This document shows, in pieces, positions 30,479 through 42,076 of a DNA stretch of 64,000 bases. Position 1 is the stretch's first letter. Every line of letters begins with the position of its first letter. The position numbers were made by a program, and so were the translations under genes. The notes beneath the pieces are model-generated. The model made no database searches and was not told the origin of the DNA. It was given only the letters and a program-made list of their open reading frames with translations. This DNA comes from Aurifilum marmelostoma (Eukaryota; Ascomycota; Sordariomycetes; Diaporthales; Cryphonectriaceae): contig JAMXSV010000026.1 of the NCBI GenBank assembly GCA_027559495.1, positions 1,860,001-1,924,000 of the forward strand. The letters are read 5' to 3'.

Positions 30479-32952
30479 TCATTGGGTACCCATCGGTCTG
30501 TGTCACTATTTTTGTTTTTGTTTTTTTCGTTCTTTCTATTTTGGGTGCCTCTTATGTCTCTCTCTCTACCTGTATGCAAAGAAAATTTACTGGGTACTCC
30601 GTCTTGTTCAAAGGATGATACCCAAGTGACAACGTGGTGGGAAAAAAGTGTTATACATATGTATTGGAGAATGTTTTGGAATCTGTTGGCTTGGGAAGAC
30701 TCTATACCGTGAGCGCACTCCAGCAAGGTCTGGGAACTACTCGCTCTTCGAATCATGTGTGCGGCGCATGCACAGCGCCTGACTGGTTCCGGGGGGGGGG
30801 GGGGGGATATGATCGAAAGCAAGTCTAGCTTTCTCTGCGAGGAAGAGACAGGAGCAAAAGGCCGTCCGTCTCCGGGATGCAGAAAGGGCAAGCGAGGGGA
30901 TTTTCACTGTTTCTTTCTTTTCCCGGGCCGTGGAAATGGATGCATGTACTAACCGGCCGAGCAGTGCTCAGGTTCCCCTTTTACAGCTGGATACATGGTA
31001 ATGAATGATATTGTAATCGCCTGTTGCACCTCAGAAAGACGGGTTTTTCTTTCTGTGTCTGTACTTGAGATACTCTTCTCGGGAATTGCATGTGCTTCTT
31101 GGGGGTTGAGCGTGTAGATCCTATCTCTTGTCTCTCTCTAAAACACGGGATCTACGCACCACTGGCGCCTTGATTGGTGCAGTGGGCCCGGGGCGATCGC
31201 GGACTCTATCGACCTCATGGGTGCAACAGGGCCAGCAGCAAGGGAGTCGCAAGCCCATATGATCGACATCAAAGCAAACCCTTGTTTCAATATACTACTT
31301 TATGCTATACTTTTACCTTTTCTGATTTTTTTTTTTTGCCGCCATGTCTCTCATGTTTTCTCCACCCACCATGTCTGACTATATCACACTCTCGGCTGTT
31401 CTTTCTTTTTCCTTCCTGTCTGTCCATCCATCCAATCATAGACTTGCCGCCCTCTTTTTTCAGCTCTGGCCTTTAATCAAACCTGGCTAGTAATGCCTCA
31501 TTCTTACTTCTTCTGAAGATCTCGCGTCCCGGGAAAAAGCATCCAACACGGCACGGTCTAAGGGGGGGGGGGGAGTTGAGAAAGAAAAGAGAGGGGAAAA
31601 AAATCAAGGACGATCATGGCTGGTGTGCTTGACAAGCAGAAGAAAGAAAGGGGGAAAGGGAAAAATAAATACGAGTCTAGGCTAGCATGCTCGCTTCGCT
31701 TTCAGCTGCTGGCTCTTGGAACAAGGGCCGGCTGCGCGCTCGTTCCGGTTCGCGTCTTGCTGTTTTGGGTTTCGCTTGTTTATTGTCTGTCGTGCCTGGG
31801 GAGTAATTAAGGAAAGGAGTGGATTTGCGAGAGTGTGGTGGTTTAGGGGAGGGGGGAAGGGGGGGGGGTTATCTGCCTAGTGGTTGGTTTGTAGGGTCTG
31901 GTGATGGTCACTTAGACATTGGCAACTTTTGGAGGGAAAAATCCAAGAGGGGATGCAGAGATAGTGATGGATGGTGGTCCTCGGCCGGCTCACGGGTGGC
32001 AATTTTGTATGCAGGAGGGACTGTCTACTGAATGAAGACTGCACAGCGGAATAGCTCTTGTTTACACTCTTGACGAACCGCGGGATTGTGATATAGGCCC
32101 CCCCCCTCCCCCCCCCCCCCCCCCCTTTTTTTTTTTTGGGAGTGTCCGTGATCTTTACTGCTGCCGTGTGCTGGGGTAAGTTGTGGTTAGGGGGCGTGGT
32201 CCTTCATCTTCTCATCTCTGATGCTACTAAAGACGCTGAATGTAGACGACCCCCGAGCGGCTGGTATACTACAACGCTTAAATCCCTACCATTCCATCAT
32301 AGTCGTGGGGGATGACTTGTCTGAGGGACAAAGGAATCTCTGCTTGAAGTTGCTTGTCAGTAATTCTTGTCTGCATTGACTTGATCTCTCCCCGAGTAGC
32401 AATGATTCTTGATACAGAAAGTGTATCTGAGAACTGATGACTATGCGTTAGGGTACACCCAATGAAAGTCGAAATGGTAATATCCACGAGGATAGTAGTT
32501 GGAATGGTGTTAAGAGTATGCAATCTTGGCGACCAGATGTGGACCGTTATCTAGTCTGCTATCCTAGGATCGTACATGTATTCTAAGTACTATCACTTTA
32601 GAAATGTCAGATTGAAGGTATAAACAAGTACTGAGTTGCAGTAATTATCAATATATTCATCCGATTTTGAAGTCATCATCCCCCCCTCTTTCTCTGAATC
32701 GCAAGAGCTTACTTTTCTTATCTTACTTGCTGCGATGACCCAATGCATATGTCCGACACCCACCTGCCGGGCCATGGACATAATGGAGTCCAGAGGAGCG
32801 CCGTGAGAATCCGGAGTAGGAATCTTGTTGAGAATTGCCTATTACGGTAATCATCGGGCCGGAGGATTGGCTGGCCCACGGAGGTAAGACACAACCAGTC
32901 CGGAGCTAAAGGAAGAGAAGACCTTCAAGGTAAGACGGGAATATATAAATTC

Positions 32953-33001
<49 letters not shown>

Positions 33002-33157
33002 TCCTCAACCCTCATAAGAACAGACGTACTACTTTCCAATCCTCTACCTTTTCTTCTCAAGTCTTCAAAGGATAACCAGATGTTACGAAGACTCCTCCCT
33101 CATCAGAGCCTTTTCCGTCCACCAATACCACCCCTCTTCCACAACAAACTCACCACA
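30479..33157. other. Intergenic, 2.7 kb
   Basis: No gene recognised. Homopolymers: G16 at 30791-30806, G12 at 31562-31573, and C9-T-C18-T12 at 32098-32137. The last 200 bases hold the (TA)n(TATG)n repeat and the leader of the amidohydrolase gene. Confidence 0.5.
32953..33002 (+). repeat. Compound (TA)n(TATG)n microsatellite
   Basis: About 10 TA units run into eight TATG units, ending about 155 bases before the chosen start of the amidohydrolase. The in-frame ATGs within it come from the repeat and are not a likely start. Confidence 0.95.
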
Positions 33158-34156
33158 ATGTCGTCGACCACCACCACCAGACGCCCCATCATAACCCTCG
33201 AGGAGCACTTCATCTCACAGGCCGCCCTCGAGACCCCTCACCCCCGCAACGCCGACTTCAAAGCCATGCCCGCCCTCTTCGACCGCTTCACCGAGCTGGG
33301 GCCCAAGCGCCTCCAGGACATGGACGACGGCCAGGTCACGCTGCAGGTCATCTCGCACGGGCCGGGCGACCTGACGGCGCCCCAGTGCAGGGCCTGCAAC
33401 GACCAGCTCCTCGAGGCCGTCCGCGCCCACCCGCGCCGCTTCGCGGGGTTCGCCGAGCTGCCCATGCACGAGCCCGAGGAGGCCGCGCGGGAGCTCCGGC
33501 GGACGTGCGGAGGGCAGGCCGGCGCGGGGCTCGTGGGCGCCCTGGTCGACAGCCACACCGAGTCCGGCCTCTACTACGACGGCCCGGCCTTTGACGCCCT
33601 CTGGGCCGCGGCCACGGACCTCGACGTGCCCGTCTACCTCCACCCGACCTGGCCCACGGCGCAGCTCACGGAGGCCTACCGGTCGCCTGCCCTGCCCGAC
33701 GCCGTGACCGCGTCCATCCTCGCGTTCGGCTTCGGCTGGCACAGCGACGTCGCCGTGCACGTGCTGCGCCTGTACGCGGCCGGCGTCTTTGACCGGTTCC
33801 CGCGGCTCAAGATCGTCATCGGGCACATGGGCGAGATGATCCCCTTTATGCTGCAGCGCATACAGCGGGTCTCGGCGCGGTGGGGCAGGGAGAGGTCCTT
33901 CCGCGAGGTCTGGGACGGGAACATCTGGCTGACGACGAGCGGGAACTGGGCGCTGGACCCGCTGGCGTGTATCCTGCGGAACACCAAGCGGGATCGTATC
34001 ATGTACAGCGTCGACTATCCCTTCGCGAGGAGCACGGATGGGCTGAGGTGGCTGCAGGAGCTGGAGGAGAGCGGGATGGTCAGCGAGGAGGAGCTCGAGG
34101 GGATCCGGTGGAAGAACGCTGCCAGGTTACTCAGGTTGGATGCGGGAGACTTGTGA
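33158..34156 (+). CDS. Amidohydrolase-family enzyme (decarboxylase-like, ACMSD group)
   Basis: Single exon, 332 residues from ATG 33158 (CCACAATG). Motifs fit the amidohydrolase-2 / ACMSD group, which includes 2,3-dihydroxybenzoate and gamma-resorcylate decarboxylases. They are ITLEEHF at the N-terminus (Glu and His metal-ligand strand), VISHGPGDLTAP, a His in VYLHPTWP, IGHMGEMIPF (catalytic His), and YSVDYPFARS with the conserved Asp. The end is KNAARLLRL, the usual C-terminal helix. A likely role is decarboxylation or hydrolysis of an aromatic acid; the substrate cannot be told. An upstream in-frame ATG at 33080 would add a basic 26-residue extension (MLRRLLPHQSLFRPP) that could target mitochondria; I prefer 33158 because the family motif follows at once. 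GC content is far higher than in the flanks. No pathway partners adjoin it. Confidence 0.9.
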   Translation: MSSTTTTRRPIITLEEHFISQAALETPHPRNADFKAMPALFDRFTELGPKRLQDMDDGQVTLQVISHGPGDLTAPQCRACNDQLLEAVRAHPRRFAGFAELPMHEPEEAARELRRTCGGQAGAGLVGALVDSHTESGLYYDGPAFDALWAAATDLDVPVYLHPTWPTAQLTEAYRSPALPDAVTASILAFGFGWHSDVAVHVLRLYAAGVFDRFPRLKIVIGHMGEMIPFMLQRIQRVSARWGRERSFREVWDGNIWLTTSGNWALDPLACILRNTKRDRIMYSVDYPFARSTDGLRWLQELEESGMVSEEELEGIRWKNAARLLRLDAGDL

Positions 34157-36111
34157 GGTGCCTGTTGAAGGAAGTCGGTCCTAATATAGGTGGATAACCT
34201 TGAAACCCCTCTCATTGCAATGAATCGCTCGCCGGACTTCAATAATGGTCCGGGCAACTCCAGATATCGTACGGTGAAGGTCACTACGGCGTGCGAGCCT
34301 ACTCGCACAAGAAGCATGTCCTGATGACAAGGGAATTGTAGAATTGAGGAATCGGGGATAGATGATACTGTTGTGAGCTCGTACGGACAACTCGGTAGAA
34401 TCAGGTTCAGTTTCCTTTCTGGAAGCATTGTGCAGAGTTTCCACAGACTCTATCAGATACAACAGCATGCTGTCATAGTGACGGGGCCAAAGCTACGTTA
34501 CACCCACCTCTTCTGGCGTCACTATTACGAAAACTGAGCTTCGACCAAGTCCTCGCCTAACAAACCTGGAGCGATGTAGGTGACTTCATCCCATTTGATC
34601 CTGAGAGAGCCAAACTTCAGCGAGACGGGCACCAAGAGAGGCCCGGATACAATTTTTCTTCGTCACTATAGAGTGATCCGTATACCATGTTCAAATGAAA
34701 CCAAAAAGCTGTGAGGTATGCAGTCTATCTCTCCCCCACTCCCACCACTGTTATCCTTCAATCGAGTCATCCGAATAAATGGACCGTACTCGGAAGAATG
34801 CCCAATGAGACCACCGCCATTGCATCACATAACACGTTGTTGCTGATCCGACTCAATCTACTGTTAAACACCCAATTGGCTCTCCTCCTTCCTCCCTCGC
34901 TCGTACTTCTTCGTATCGCAAGTCGGGAAACCAGAAGAGAGGAAAAGGGGGGGGGGGTGATGACGTAGATTTTAGTTCTTTTTTTTTCTCTCCCTCTATT
35001 TCTTTTCTTTGGACACACGCCATTCTGACGTGAACACAAGGTCAATGAATCACAGACCTGATGTGTTGGATGCGTCCGCTGATGCAGCTGAACGGAGACT
35101 ATGTGTTAAGCGATCACCATGAGGATGACCTTTTGCATATAACTACGTCAGTGCACATCGTTCGCAGCAGTGACAACCCACCTTGCATCACTACGTACAT
35201 TGAAATGGCTCTCAATCGCGAGATATTCACAAGAATATCTGATCTGACATTCATATGTAGACATTCAAAGGAAAAGAGCAGATAATCGGGGCATCCAAGC
35301 GTGCGCTACGACCATTGGGGCAAGAAAAACCAATTCTCTCTGTCCTCTTCGCTGGGTTTCGGAAATCACCTGAGAGACGTGTGTTGAATACCGCCCGAAT
35401 CTGAGGTCTACTTCCAAAAGATCGTGCATGCGCTTGCGCACATGAACCGAAAGGATGGGAAAAATGGTGGATACTGGAGAAGACGACGTCAGAGCCGGGG
35501 TTGAGAAATCCGCCACTATTACCTGTGACAGCACACTTGTCCGGGATTGCGCTCTCGACCGTCGTCATCCCGCCTGAAATCGGTGATCTCGCTGCTGCAG
35601 CTTCTAGCAGAAGGTCGAAAGCCAAGAAATGAACGTCATTCCTCAGGGACTTGGGCGGTCGTAGAAAGGCGTATGGGAAAGGAAGGGAAACTCAAGGAGA
35701 AAGGACAAAAAATATGGAAACGTGAAGACAAGGATAACGACAGTAAGACAAGTGACAAGGAAAGTAAGAGAGAGGCAAAGTCTTTGGATTGCTGCTGGCT
35801 TTTCATGAGTACATTCTGCTGTCTGCAGTCAGCTTGAATGTTATGATACTCACACTCATTGAACCGTCCAGGACGTTGTGGCGGCAGTCGTGTTGATGAA
35901 ACTGATAGCCAGATGGCGAGAGCAAACTTGCCACCTGGATCGTCAGAATTACGCACCGTCGAAAAGCTGGTCTCGGTGCGGACAGCGGCGCCTGATGAAA
36001 ACCCTCAAACGCTAAAGGGATTGCCCTCACAAAATACCAAATATGCCAAGTGCCCCGAAAGCCACGGCGGGGAATGAGGGGGCGGCACGAGCAGATCCGG
36101 GTGGCGAAGAA

Positions 36112-36135
36112 GATGGGAATTCTGAAATTCCCATC
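36112..36135. repeat. Perfect 10-bp inverted repeat, 4-base loop
   Basis: GATGGGAATT, loop CTGA, then AATTCCCATC. No T-run follows it, so it is not a Pol III stop. Function unknown. Confidence 0.9.
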
Positions 36136-38076
36136 AATTGCCTCATCCTAGATACGGCGGGGGCGACATCCGGAAGATTGAGGGTTCAGGTGGAGTCTGA
36201 ACTTTGAAGGTGTCAAAGGGCTCGAACCCCTCAGACAGACAGATAGCCGGTGCAGCTGATCTCTAAATGAGCAAGGCTGCTAAGAGAGGACAAAACGAAT
36301 GGCGAGGCTGCGATCTCGAGGGCAGACCCACGGATCTGAGGATCGGGGTGGTTTAGTAACGTCATCGCGTGGTAGGGACAACCCAACCTCTTCAGCCTTG
36401 TGGACCACAAGGAGCAAACTGTCCTTCAAGACGGTTGGGAGACGACTTTTTCTGGGATAGCAAGGGGTGAATGCAGTCGGAATGTATGGCACACCGGACG
36501 TGCTCAGACACAAGATGGACGGTGTGTCAACGCCTTGTCAGGTCAGGTCTGCCAGGCCGCACGCTAGCACCGAAATATCGTGGTCTATGGGCTCAAGTAA
36601 GAGACTGTACCGACGGGTATGTGATGGATACTGTGGGATGATGAAAGCTTATCTCACATATCCTGCAGGACAGGACCCTTGGTGCATCTGATGTCTCCAG
36701 CAACCGCACGTGTAGTCCTACGGTATCTGTGCCGGGCTGGATCTGCGCTGCTGATGCTGTCGACAAGGGCAACTGACCTCATCCGAGTTCGTCGAGAAGC
36801 ACGCACACGGTCAGTTGTAGCATCTGTGCCTTGTCGCATCCGTCATTCCTTCGTCGTCGCCGTGATGCATGGTGGCGACGACGACGTCAAAATCGCAAGA
36901 TAGAGCGCTGCGGTAGGGTCAGACAAAGGTGCTAGCGGTTGATACCCTGAAGGGCTGCTCGACGTCAGGCCTGACGTCTTCCGAGCCAGGAAGCAGATGT
37001 GGTGTTGTTTTGGGTGTCTGGCCACAGGCCGGGGAGAGGAAGAAGCACCTGCGCAGCTATGATGAATTGATGGATGGTGGGAAGGAAGGATTGAGGCGAA
37101 AACACTGACCCCTGGCTGGGAAGGGACCCTACGTGCAGACGGGCGAGGCCACCACAGGGGCCAGGGGGAGCAGGGGGAGGCCGCTAGGAGGGAGCTCTTC
37201 TGGCCCCATACCCCCCCGGATTTCAGCACCGGCCCACTAAATTTATCCAATCACAGAGATGGAAAGTACAGAGCCCCAGTATGACGTAACAGCCTGCCCT
37301 GCGGCGAAAACGGTGGCGCCCGATTGACGTCTGTCGATGTTTTCTGACCTCACTCGTCCCAGGCGACACTTAAGCGAACACTGCATGTGTCGTCAACATT
37401 TTCTCTCTTTTTTCCATTTTTTTTTCTTCTTACACTCGCCCGTGTGCATGAGGCCCATTTTTTTTGTCACGAGCCGTTTTCGATAGGCTTTCAGAAGTAG
37501 CCAGGTATCACCTCAAGGGTACAATGTATAATGTACTTTTCTCGAACATGCAAATGCCAACCCCAGCTTGTCTGGACAAGGAGGGGTCTTTTGGGTGAGG
37601 CGGCTCCCCCTGGCCGCCTGTACGGCAACCTGGTCCTCTCCTCTCTCTCTATGTGTGTGAGAGAAATAGGGATCCACGGGTTTAGTGTTTGTATAAGTAT
37701 ATTTCCGTCGATCTTGACGATACCCTCACTGGTCTAGACCGTGCAGGATCCAGACTACCGAGTCATTGAATGGGGCCTGATCTCTGGAGCCTTTCACCAG
37801 AATGTTCGCTGTCCATGATGGGAAATGTGAAGTTTCCCATCTGCCATCCAGTATCGCCCACTGCCAAGTTCTGCCAAGTTTCGGGCCTCGCAGGGCGCGG
37901 TGCGAGCAGCTGTGTGAGAGCCACCCACCTCAGTAGATGTCTCTCTTGGAGCGTGCTGCTTGACCACGGAGAGAGGTGCGCCGAATACTATGGTACGGCT
38001 CTCAACGCTTCATGCGAGCCTCGACCCATACTGGCCAGTTAGGGTCGAGAAGGACGACGATCAAGAGGGGGAAGCC

Positions 38077-38094
38077 CTACTGCTCGAGCAGTAG
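38077..38094. repeat. Perfect 18-bp palindrome
   Basis: CTACTGCTCGAGCAGTAG reads the same on both strands and is centred on CTCGAG. It could bind a dimeric factor or be chance. There is no gene within 1 kb. Confidence 0.9.
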
Positions 38095-39131
38095 CACCCT
38101 CTGTACGTGTACCGATTGGGAAGGCCGTCCTCGTTGAGGGGAGCATCCAGCCAATGACATCATGTGAAAATGGACTCTGTTTGTGGCTGGTCGTGTCGAT
38201 CTCGAGGCATTTTGAATGTGTGGGTGGTAGTAGTGACGGGACTGGGGCGCCGTCTACTCTGTGCCCGCTCGCGTATCACCGCACGATGTGCGCCAAAAGC
38301 AGAGGTCTTGCGAAGCTTGGTTGTGCGACACAGAGATGCCTGTGGCCTCTGTTCCAAGGACTCGTTACAGTATGTCTCATATTTTTGCGTCACCCTCAAC
38401 ACCCTTTTTTCTTTGAAATATCTGGCGCGACACACAAAGAGCTGAAAGGGTCTCTCACCCATGGCGGCGCACGACAAAGGGTTGCGCCACCGTTGCTAGG
38501 ACGAGGAGGAACAAAAGACCTGAGGGGGGAGGGGGAGGGGGGGAGAGGGGGGGGACGCCGTCCTTCTCCGGTTGTGGCCAATAGATTGGCATGGGACCAT
38601 GACCTCAAGCCCTCCATTAGTGATCTGCAGGGTCTTCCACACACACTCTCTCTCGACGGTGGCCCTCGTCAGCCTTCCCAGCAACACCCTTGAAACGGCT
38701 GTGCACATCAGAACCTCTGCCGTCCTAGCGTTCCTGCGAGTGTGCTGGGCCAGCCCATGTACGCATGCCAAGCTGCATCACCGCTGACCACTCTCGAGCC
38801 GCGAGCGGACACGGCTACATCACCCTGCCCTGCAGGTGGCGGCGATCACTATGCCCCCCCCGGCCGCACCTTTACGCCATTTCCCGTCCCTGGTGCGTTA
38901 GGCACCCCGACGCACACGGCCCAACTGAGGCGAGGATCCTGCGGGCAGCCTGCAGAGGTCAGAGGCGGGTGATGGAGGTAGCAGCGCTAACACGTCTTGG
39001 CCCACAGGCAATGATGAAGGGTCCTCAGGGTCCTGGATTTGCAGTCGTCACACAAGGTTGGACCCAGCTCCCCTCTCGCGTCACTGCTGTCATGTCATGC
39101 CCGTTGGGGAGTAAGCCCGCACATTTAGGTT

Positions 39132-39137
39132 TATAAA
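39132..39137 (+). promoter_or_regulatory. TATA box of the small gene at 39331
   Basis: TATAAA, 199 bases before the ATG, followed by a C/A/T-rich leader with CAT/CAG trinucleotides and few G. Together these look like a strong fungal promoter. Confidence 0.5.
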
Positions 39138-39330
39138 GACCCAGGAAGTCCATCACATCTCGTCAGGAGTCTATTCCCATCCCTCCTCATCAGAACCATC
39201 AGCATCAGCATCAGCTTCACACAATCAACTAGACTCTCATCAGACTTCTCCTTCACAAGCACAAGACCTTGTTCCTCCATACATCCACGCACAAAAACAC
39301 ACACCCACACCACCCAGCTCTACGATCTAT

Positions 39331-39585
39331 ATGCCTCTCTTCGCCGACAGCATGTCGTCCTCTCAGGATTCTTTCACCATCTCTCTCCCCAACTCCCCGC
39401 CACCACCATCAGATCTTGGCGCCTACATGCGCTCTATGCACCAGCACACCAAAAGGCAGATTGAGGCCATGTCGCGCTCTCAAGAGCGCCGTTCGCGCAA
39501 CACTGGCTCTCGCGCAACCCCGTCCATGCCCAACGGTGTGAACCACTCAAGTTCCGCCAACTCAGACGAGTACCTGCGTGCTTGA
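39331..39585 (+). CDS. Small hypothetical protein, 84 residues
   Basis: Starts MPLFADSMSSSQDSF (a second ATG at 39352 would give 77 residues) and ends SSANSDEYLRA. The middle, LPNSPPPPSDLGAYMRSMHQ, then HTKRQIEAMSRSQERRS, suggests a short amphipathic helix in an otherwise disordered Ser/Pro/Arg-rich chain. No domain recognised. Support comes from the TATA box, the leader-like upstream sequence, codon use similar to real genes here, and absence of stops. Function unknown. Confidence 0.55.
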   Translation: MPLFADSMSSSQDSFTISLPNSPPPPSDLGAYMRSMHQHTKRQIEAMSRSQERRSRNTGSRATPSMPNGVNHSSSANSDEYLRA

Positions 39586-41191
39586 ATCAACCCAGATCAA
39601 CATGCACCCACGCAATGGTCTTAGAAGAAACCAAACATTTTGGCGGCTTCGGCCGACAAACGGCTGTACCGTGACACCATCATCGTTTCTCAAACACCGG
39701 CAAGCGAAAACGAAAATTCAGCAAGACAATGCTGGCACAACAAAAGCATATTCATGATGTCAAAGCAGACGGGTTCCCCGCCGCCAGCCCGACCTGCACA
39801 TCATTACATCAGAAATTGGGAACGCACACGAAGATCCCACCCGACCAAGTCCCCCGACGGGGCAATGAGCGGGGTAAGCTGCCATTTGTGCGGCAGTATT
39901 ACTACGACTGCATCTCCCCTGACCACGAGAGGAGGGGCAGTAGAGGTTCCTCCGCAGCGTCGTGGGATCAGCGGAGGAGAAGGCGAAGGGAATTTGCTCT
40001 GCTTACTTTTACGTGTAGAGAGAGAGAGAGAGAGAGAGAGGCGAAAGAGAAGCGAAAAAGGGCATGTTTATGAAACGAAGCGTTTTATCATTAGGAAAGG
40101 AGTTCACAGGTTGGCGAAACGGCCTGGACATTTTAACATCTGAGACTCGAACATGGCTGCAGATGTGTTAGCATATACATAAACACTCTGTGATGAAATA
40201 CAATCTCGACCGTCCGTCATTAACGGTCTTTCAAAATATACCGCGTGCCAGTCTACTTGACTCAACTTCAGATGCTCTTTATGTGATGATGTGCTTCAAC
40301 TATGCTGCTGTCAAAACTTTTTTACTCTATTAGCCCGTATATCAACATGACACAACGTAAGCCGATGGATGTAGCAATTAAAAATTGACGCCTGCCGCCA
40401 GACTACGACCAAGACCTGCGAGACCATGAAGCTCTCGTGACCTGAAACTTGGCTCAGGAAGAAGGGGTGGCGACGGCGACGTCCTTGGAAGCGACTGAGT
40501 CAGGCCCAGAAGAGCGCCCCGAAGATCAGCAGGTTTTTGTGGTGGGACAGAGTTGGCCGCTGGACCAACAACACTGGCTCGTATGCTGGGTTGATGGGGG
40601 AAGTACTGTAGGATTATAGCGGACCACGCCAGGGGGGTGGGGGTTGCCTGAGCAAAGAGAGAGATGGTCGTCGGGGTTGTGTGCAGGTTTAAAGTAAATT
40701 GTCCGCGGGGAAACAGGCAGAAACTTGATTATACTGCCTTGATTGAAGGTTGCGAGACGTTTTAGGTATATATGTATTATATACATCCGGTTATTGAGTC
40801 CCCCCTCCCATTCGTTTAATAGACTTTGCTCGGTAGTCTCGAATTGGTTTGACGTCCGAGACGAGGTGTGATGTCTCGAGTGTGTAGGCCCAGCACGCCT
40901 GAGTATTACGACCGCCATTGTTGAGGCGTGGGGGAAAGATCAGGCGTCAATGTTGTTCGCCAAAGACATGGCCTCGCTGTACACTTGGATAATAGGCCAT
41001 GTAGGATCGGAAGTGACGCACGAGCAGCCCTGCAACCTCTATACATAATCATGGATTGCAGGAAATGCTAGTATTGGTCTAGTAAATTCATATTGCCAAA
41101 ATCAGATGGAATGCCGGCCTATGGGTGTGCGACGCGGGCTATAAGCCATATGCCTGCATGAACTGAGAAACATTCAGATTATCAAAGTGAC
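39586..41191. other. Intergenic, 1.6 kb
   Basis: 3' region of the small gene and of YJU2 (minus). Contains (AG)n at 40017-40040. No gene seen. Confidence 0.5.
40017..40040 (+). repeat. (AG)n microsatellite
   Basis: About 12 AG units. Confidence 0.95.
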
Positions 41192-42076
41192 CTATTTCTT
41201 CTTGAGGCCCGGAAGCAAGACTTCCTTCTTCTTCTTGACCTGGCGCTTAAAGGTGGGTGCTGGCGTACTGTCCTCCTCCGCTTTCCTCTTGACGCTGGGT
41301 GCCGTAGCCGTCTCCTCCACCACCTTTTTTCTTGGCAGCGGCGGTGGTGGCATCATTTTTATCGACCCACTGCTCGAAGGCGTGGTCCCATCCTCATCCT
41401 CCCCCTCGTCGAGCACCTCCTCGGCGATCGCCTCCTCCAGCAGACCCTGTGCCCTGGCCCACGCAGCCGCATCCTCCTCATCCTCCTTGGTCTTCAGCTC
41501 GTCCCTGACGACGGCCTCGGGGCCCAGCAGGCCCTCGCCGTGGGCCCTCTCGAGCCGGGCGTTCCTCGTGCGGATCTCATCCAGCGCGTCGGCGACGGCC
41601 ATCTCCCTCTTGGCGTCAACGGTCTTGGCCTCGAGCTGCTCCATGGCGCTGCGCTCCTCGGCCTCCTCCTCCTCGCGCTCCAGGCGGTCGAGGCGCTGCT
41701 CGTCCGTCTCGGCCTCGTCGACGCTGCGGCGCCACGGCTCGGTGCTGCGCTTGGCGCCGCGCTCGCACGTGTAGTCCTGGTTCTTGGGGTCTGTCTTGAA
41801 TGTGATCTCGCTGGAGCAGCGCGTGCAGCGGATGTAGAAGCGGTAGATCTGCACGCCTAGGTACTTCTCGTCCTCGGGCGTCTCCTTGCGCGCGTTGAAC
41901 TTGCGGCCCTTGTAGATGTACTCGCCGCACGAGGTGCACTTCATGGAGAAGGGGGCCATCAGCCGGACGGGCTGGACGTGGGGGCCGGCGGGCTTGGGGC
42001 CCTTCTTCCTGCGCGTAAGCTGCGCCGGGTCGAAGTCGGGCGGGTAGTACTTGGTTAAGACCTTGCGTTCGGACAT
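41192..42076 (-). CDS. YJU2: Pre-mRNA splicing factor Yju2 (CCDC94/Cwf16 family)
   Basis: Spliceosome step-I factor that joins with the Prp19 complex and stabilises the branch helix. Single exon, 294 residues. The N-terminus MSERKVLTKYYPPDFDPAQL is the family signature that reaches into the active site. Two CxxC pairs (Cys47/50 in KCTSCGEYIYKGRKFNARKE and Cys84/87 in RCTRCSSEITFKTDP) form the zinc fold. A coiled coil follows at about 125-205, rich in Glu/Arg (DRLEREEEEAEER). The tail is acidic and then strongly basic (KRQVKKKKEVLLPGLKKK), fitting nuclear import. Start 42076 gives the exact family N-terminus. Confidence 0.95.
   Translation of the reverse strand: MSERKVLTKYYPPDFDPAQLTRRKKGPKPAGPHVQPVRLMAPFSMKCTSCGEYIYKGRKFNARKETPEDEKYLGVQIYRFYIRCTRCSSEITFKTDPKNQDYTCERGAKRSTEPWRRSVDEAETDEQRLDRLEREEEEAEERSAMEQLEAKTVDAKREMAVADALDEIRTRNARLERAHGEGLLGPEAVVRDELKTKEDEEDAAAWARAQGLLEEAIAEEVLDEGEDEDGTTPSSSGSIKMMPPPPLPRKKVVEETATAPSVKRKAEEDSTPAPTFKRQVKKKKEVLLPGLKKK

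Larger units (their letters stand above)
34157..39330. other. Gene-poor stretch, 5.2 kb
   Basis: Only short, unlinked open frames without recognisable domains. Some at 34.2-35.6 kb (minus) look like degraded coding sequence but cannot be assigned. Distinct items: hairpin 36112-36135, 18-bp palindrome 38077-38094, and G-rich run 38523-38555. No transposon ends or transposase motifs found. Confidence 0.5.

Noticed and set aside
32981..33157. N-terminal extension of the amidohydrolase from an ATG in the TATG repeat
   Set aside because: The ATGs are repeat units and the extension is not protein-like; the family motif begins right after ATG 33158.
35251..35625. 124- and 89-codon overlapping minus-strand frames
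   Set aside because: Overlap each other in different frames, neither shows a domain; perhaps old decayed coding sequence, but not supportable.
36208..36232. T-arm-like sequence (GGTTCGAGCCC on the minus strand), possible second tRNA
   Set aside because: No matching acceptor stem, D-arm or anticodon arm could be placed around it, and no T-run follows.
30479..39330. Secondary-metabolite cluster around the Zn2Cys6 factor and amidohydrolase
   Set aside because: A regulator and an enzyme lie near each other, but there is no synthase, oxygenase or transporter and 2.7 kb of empty DNA separates them.
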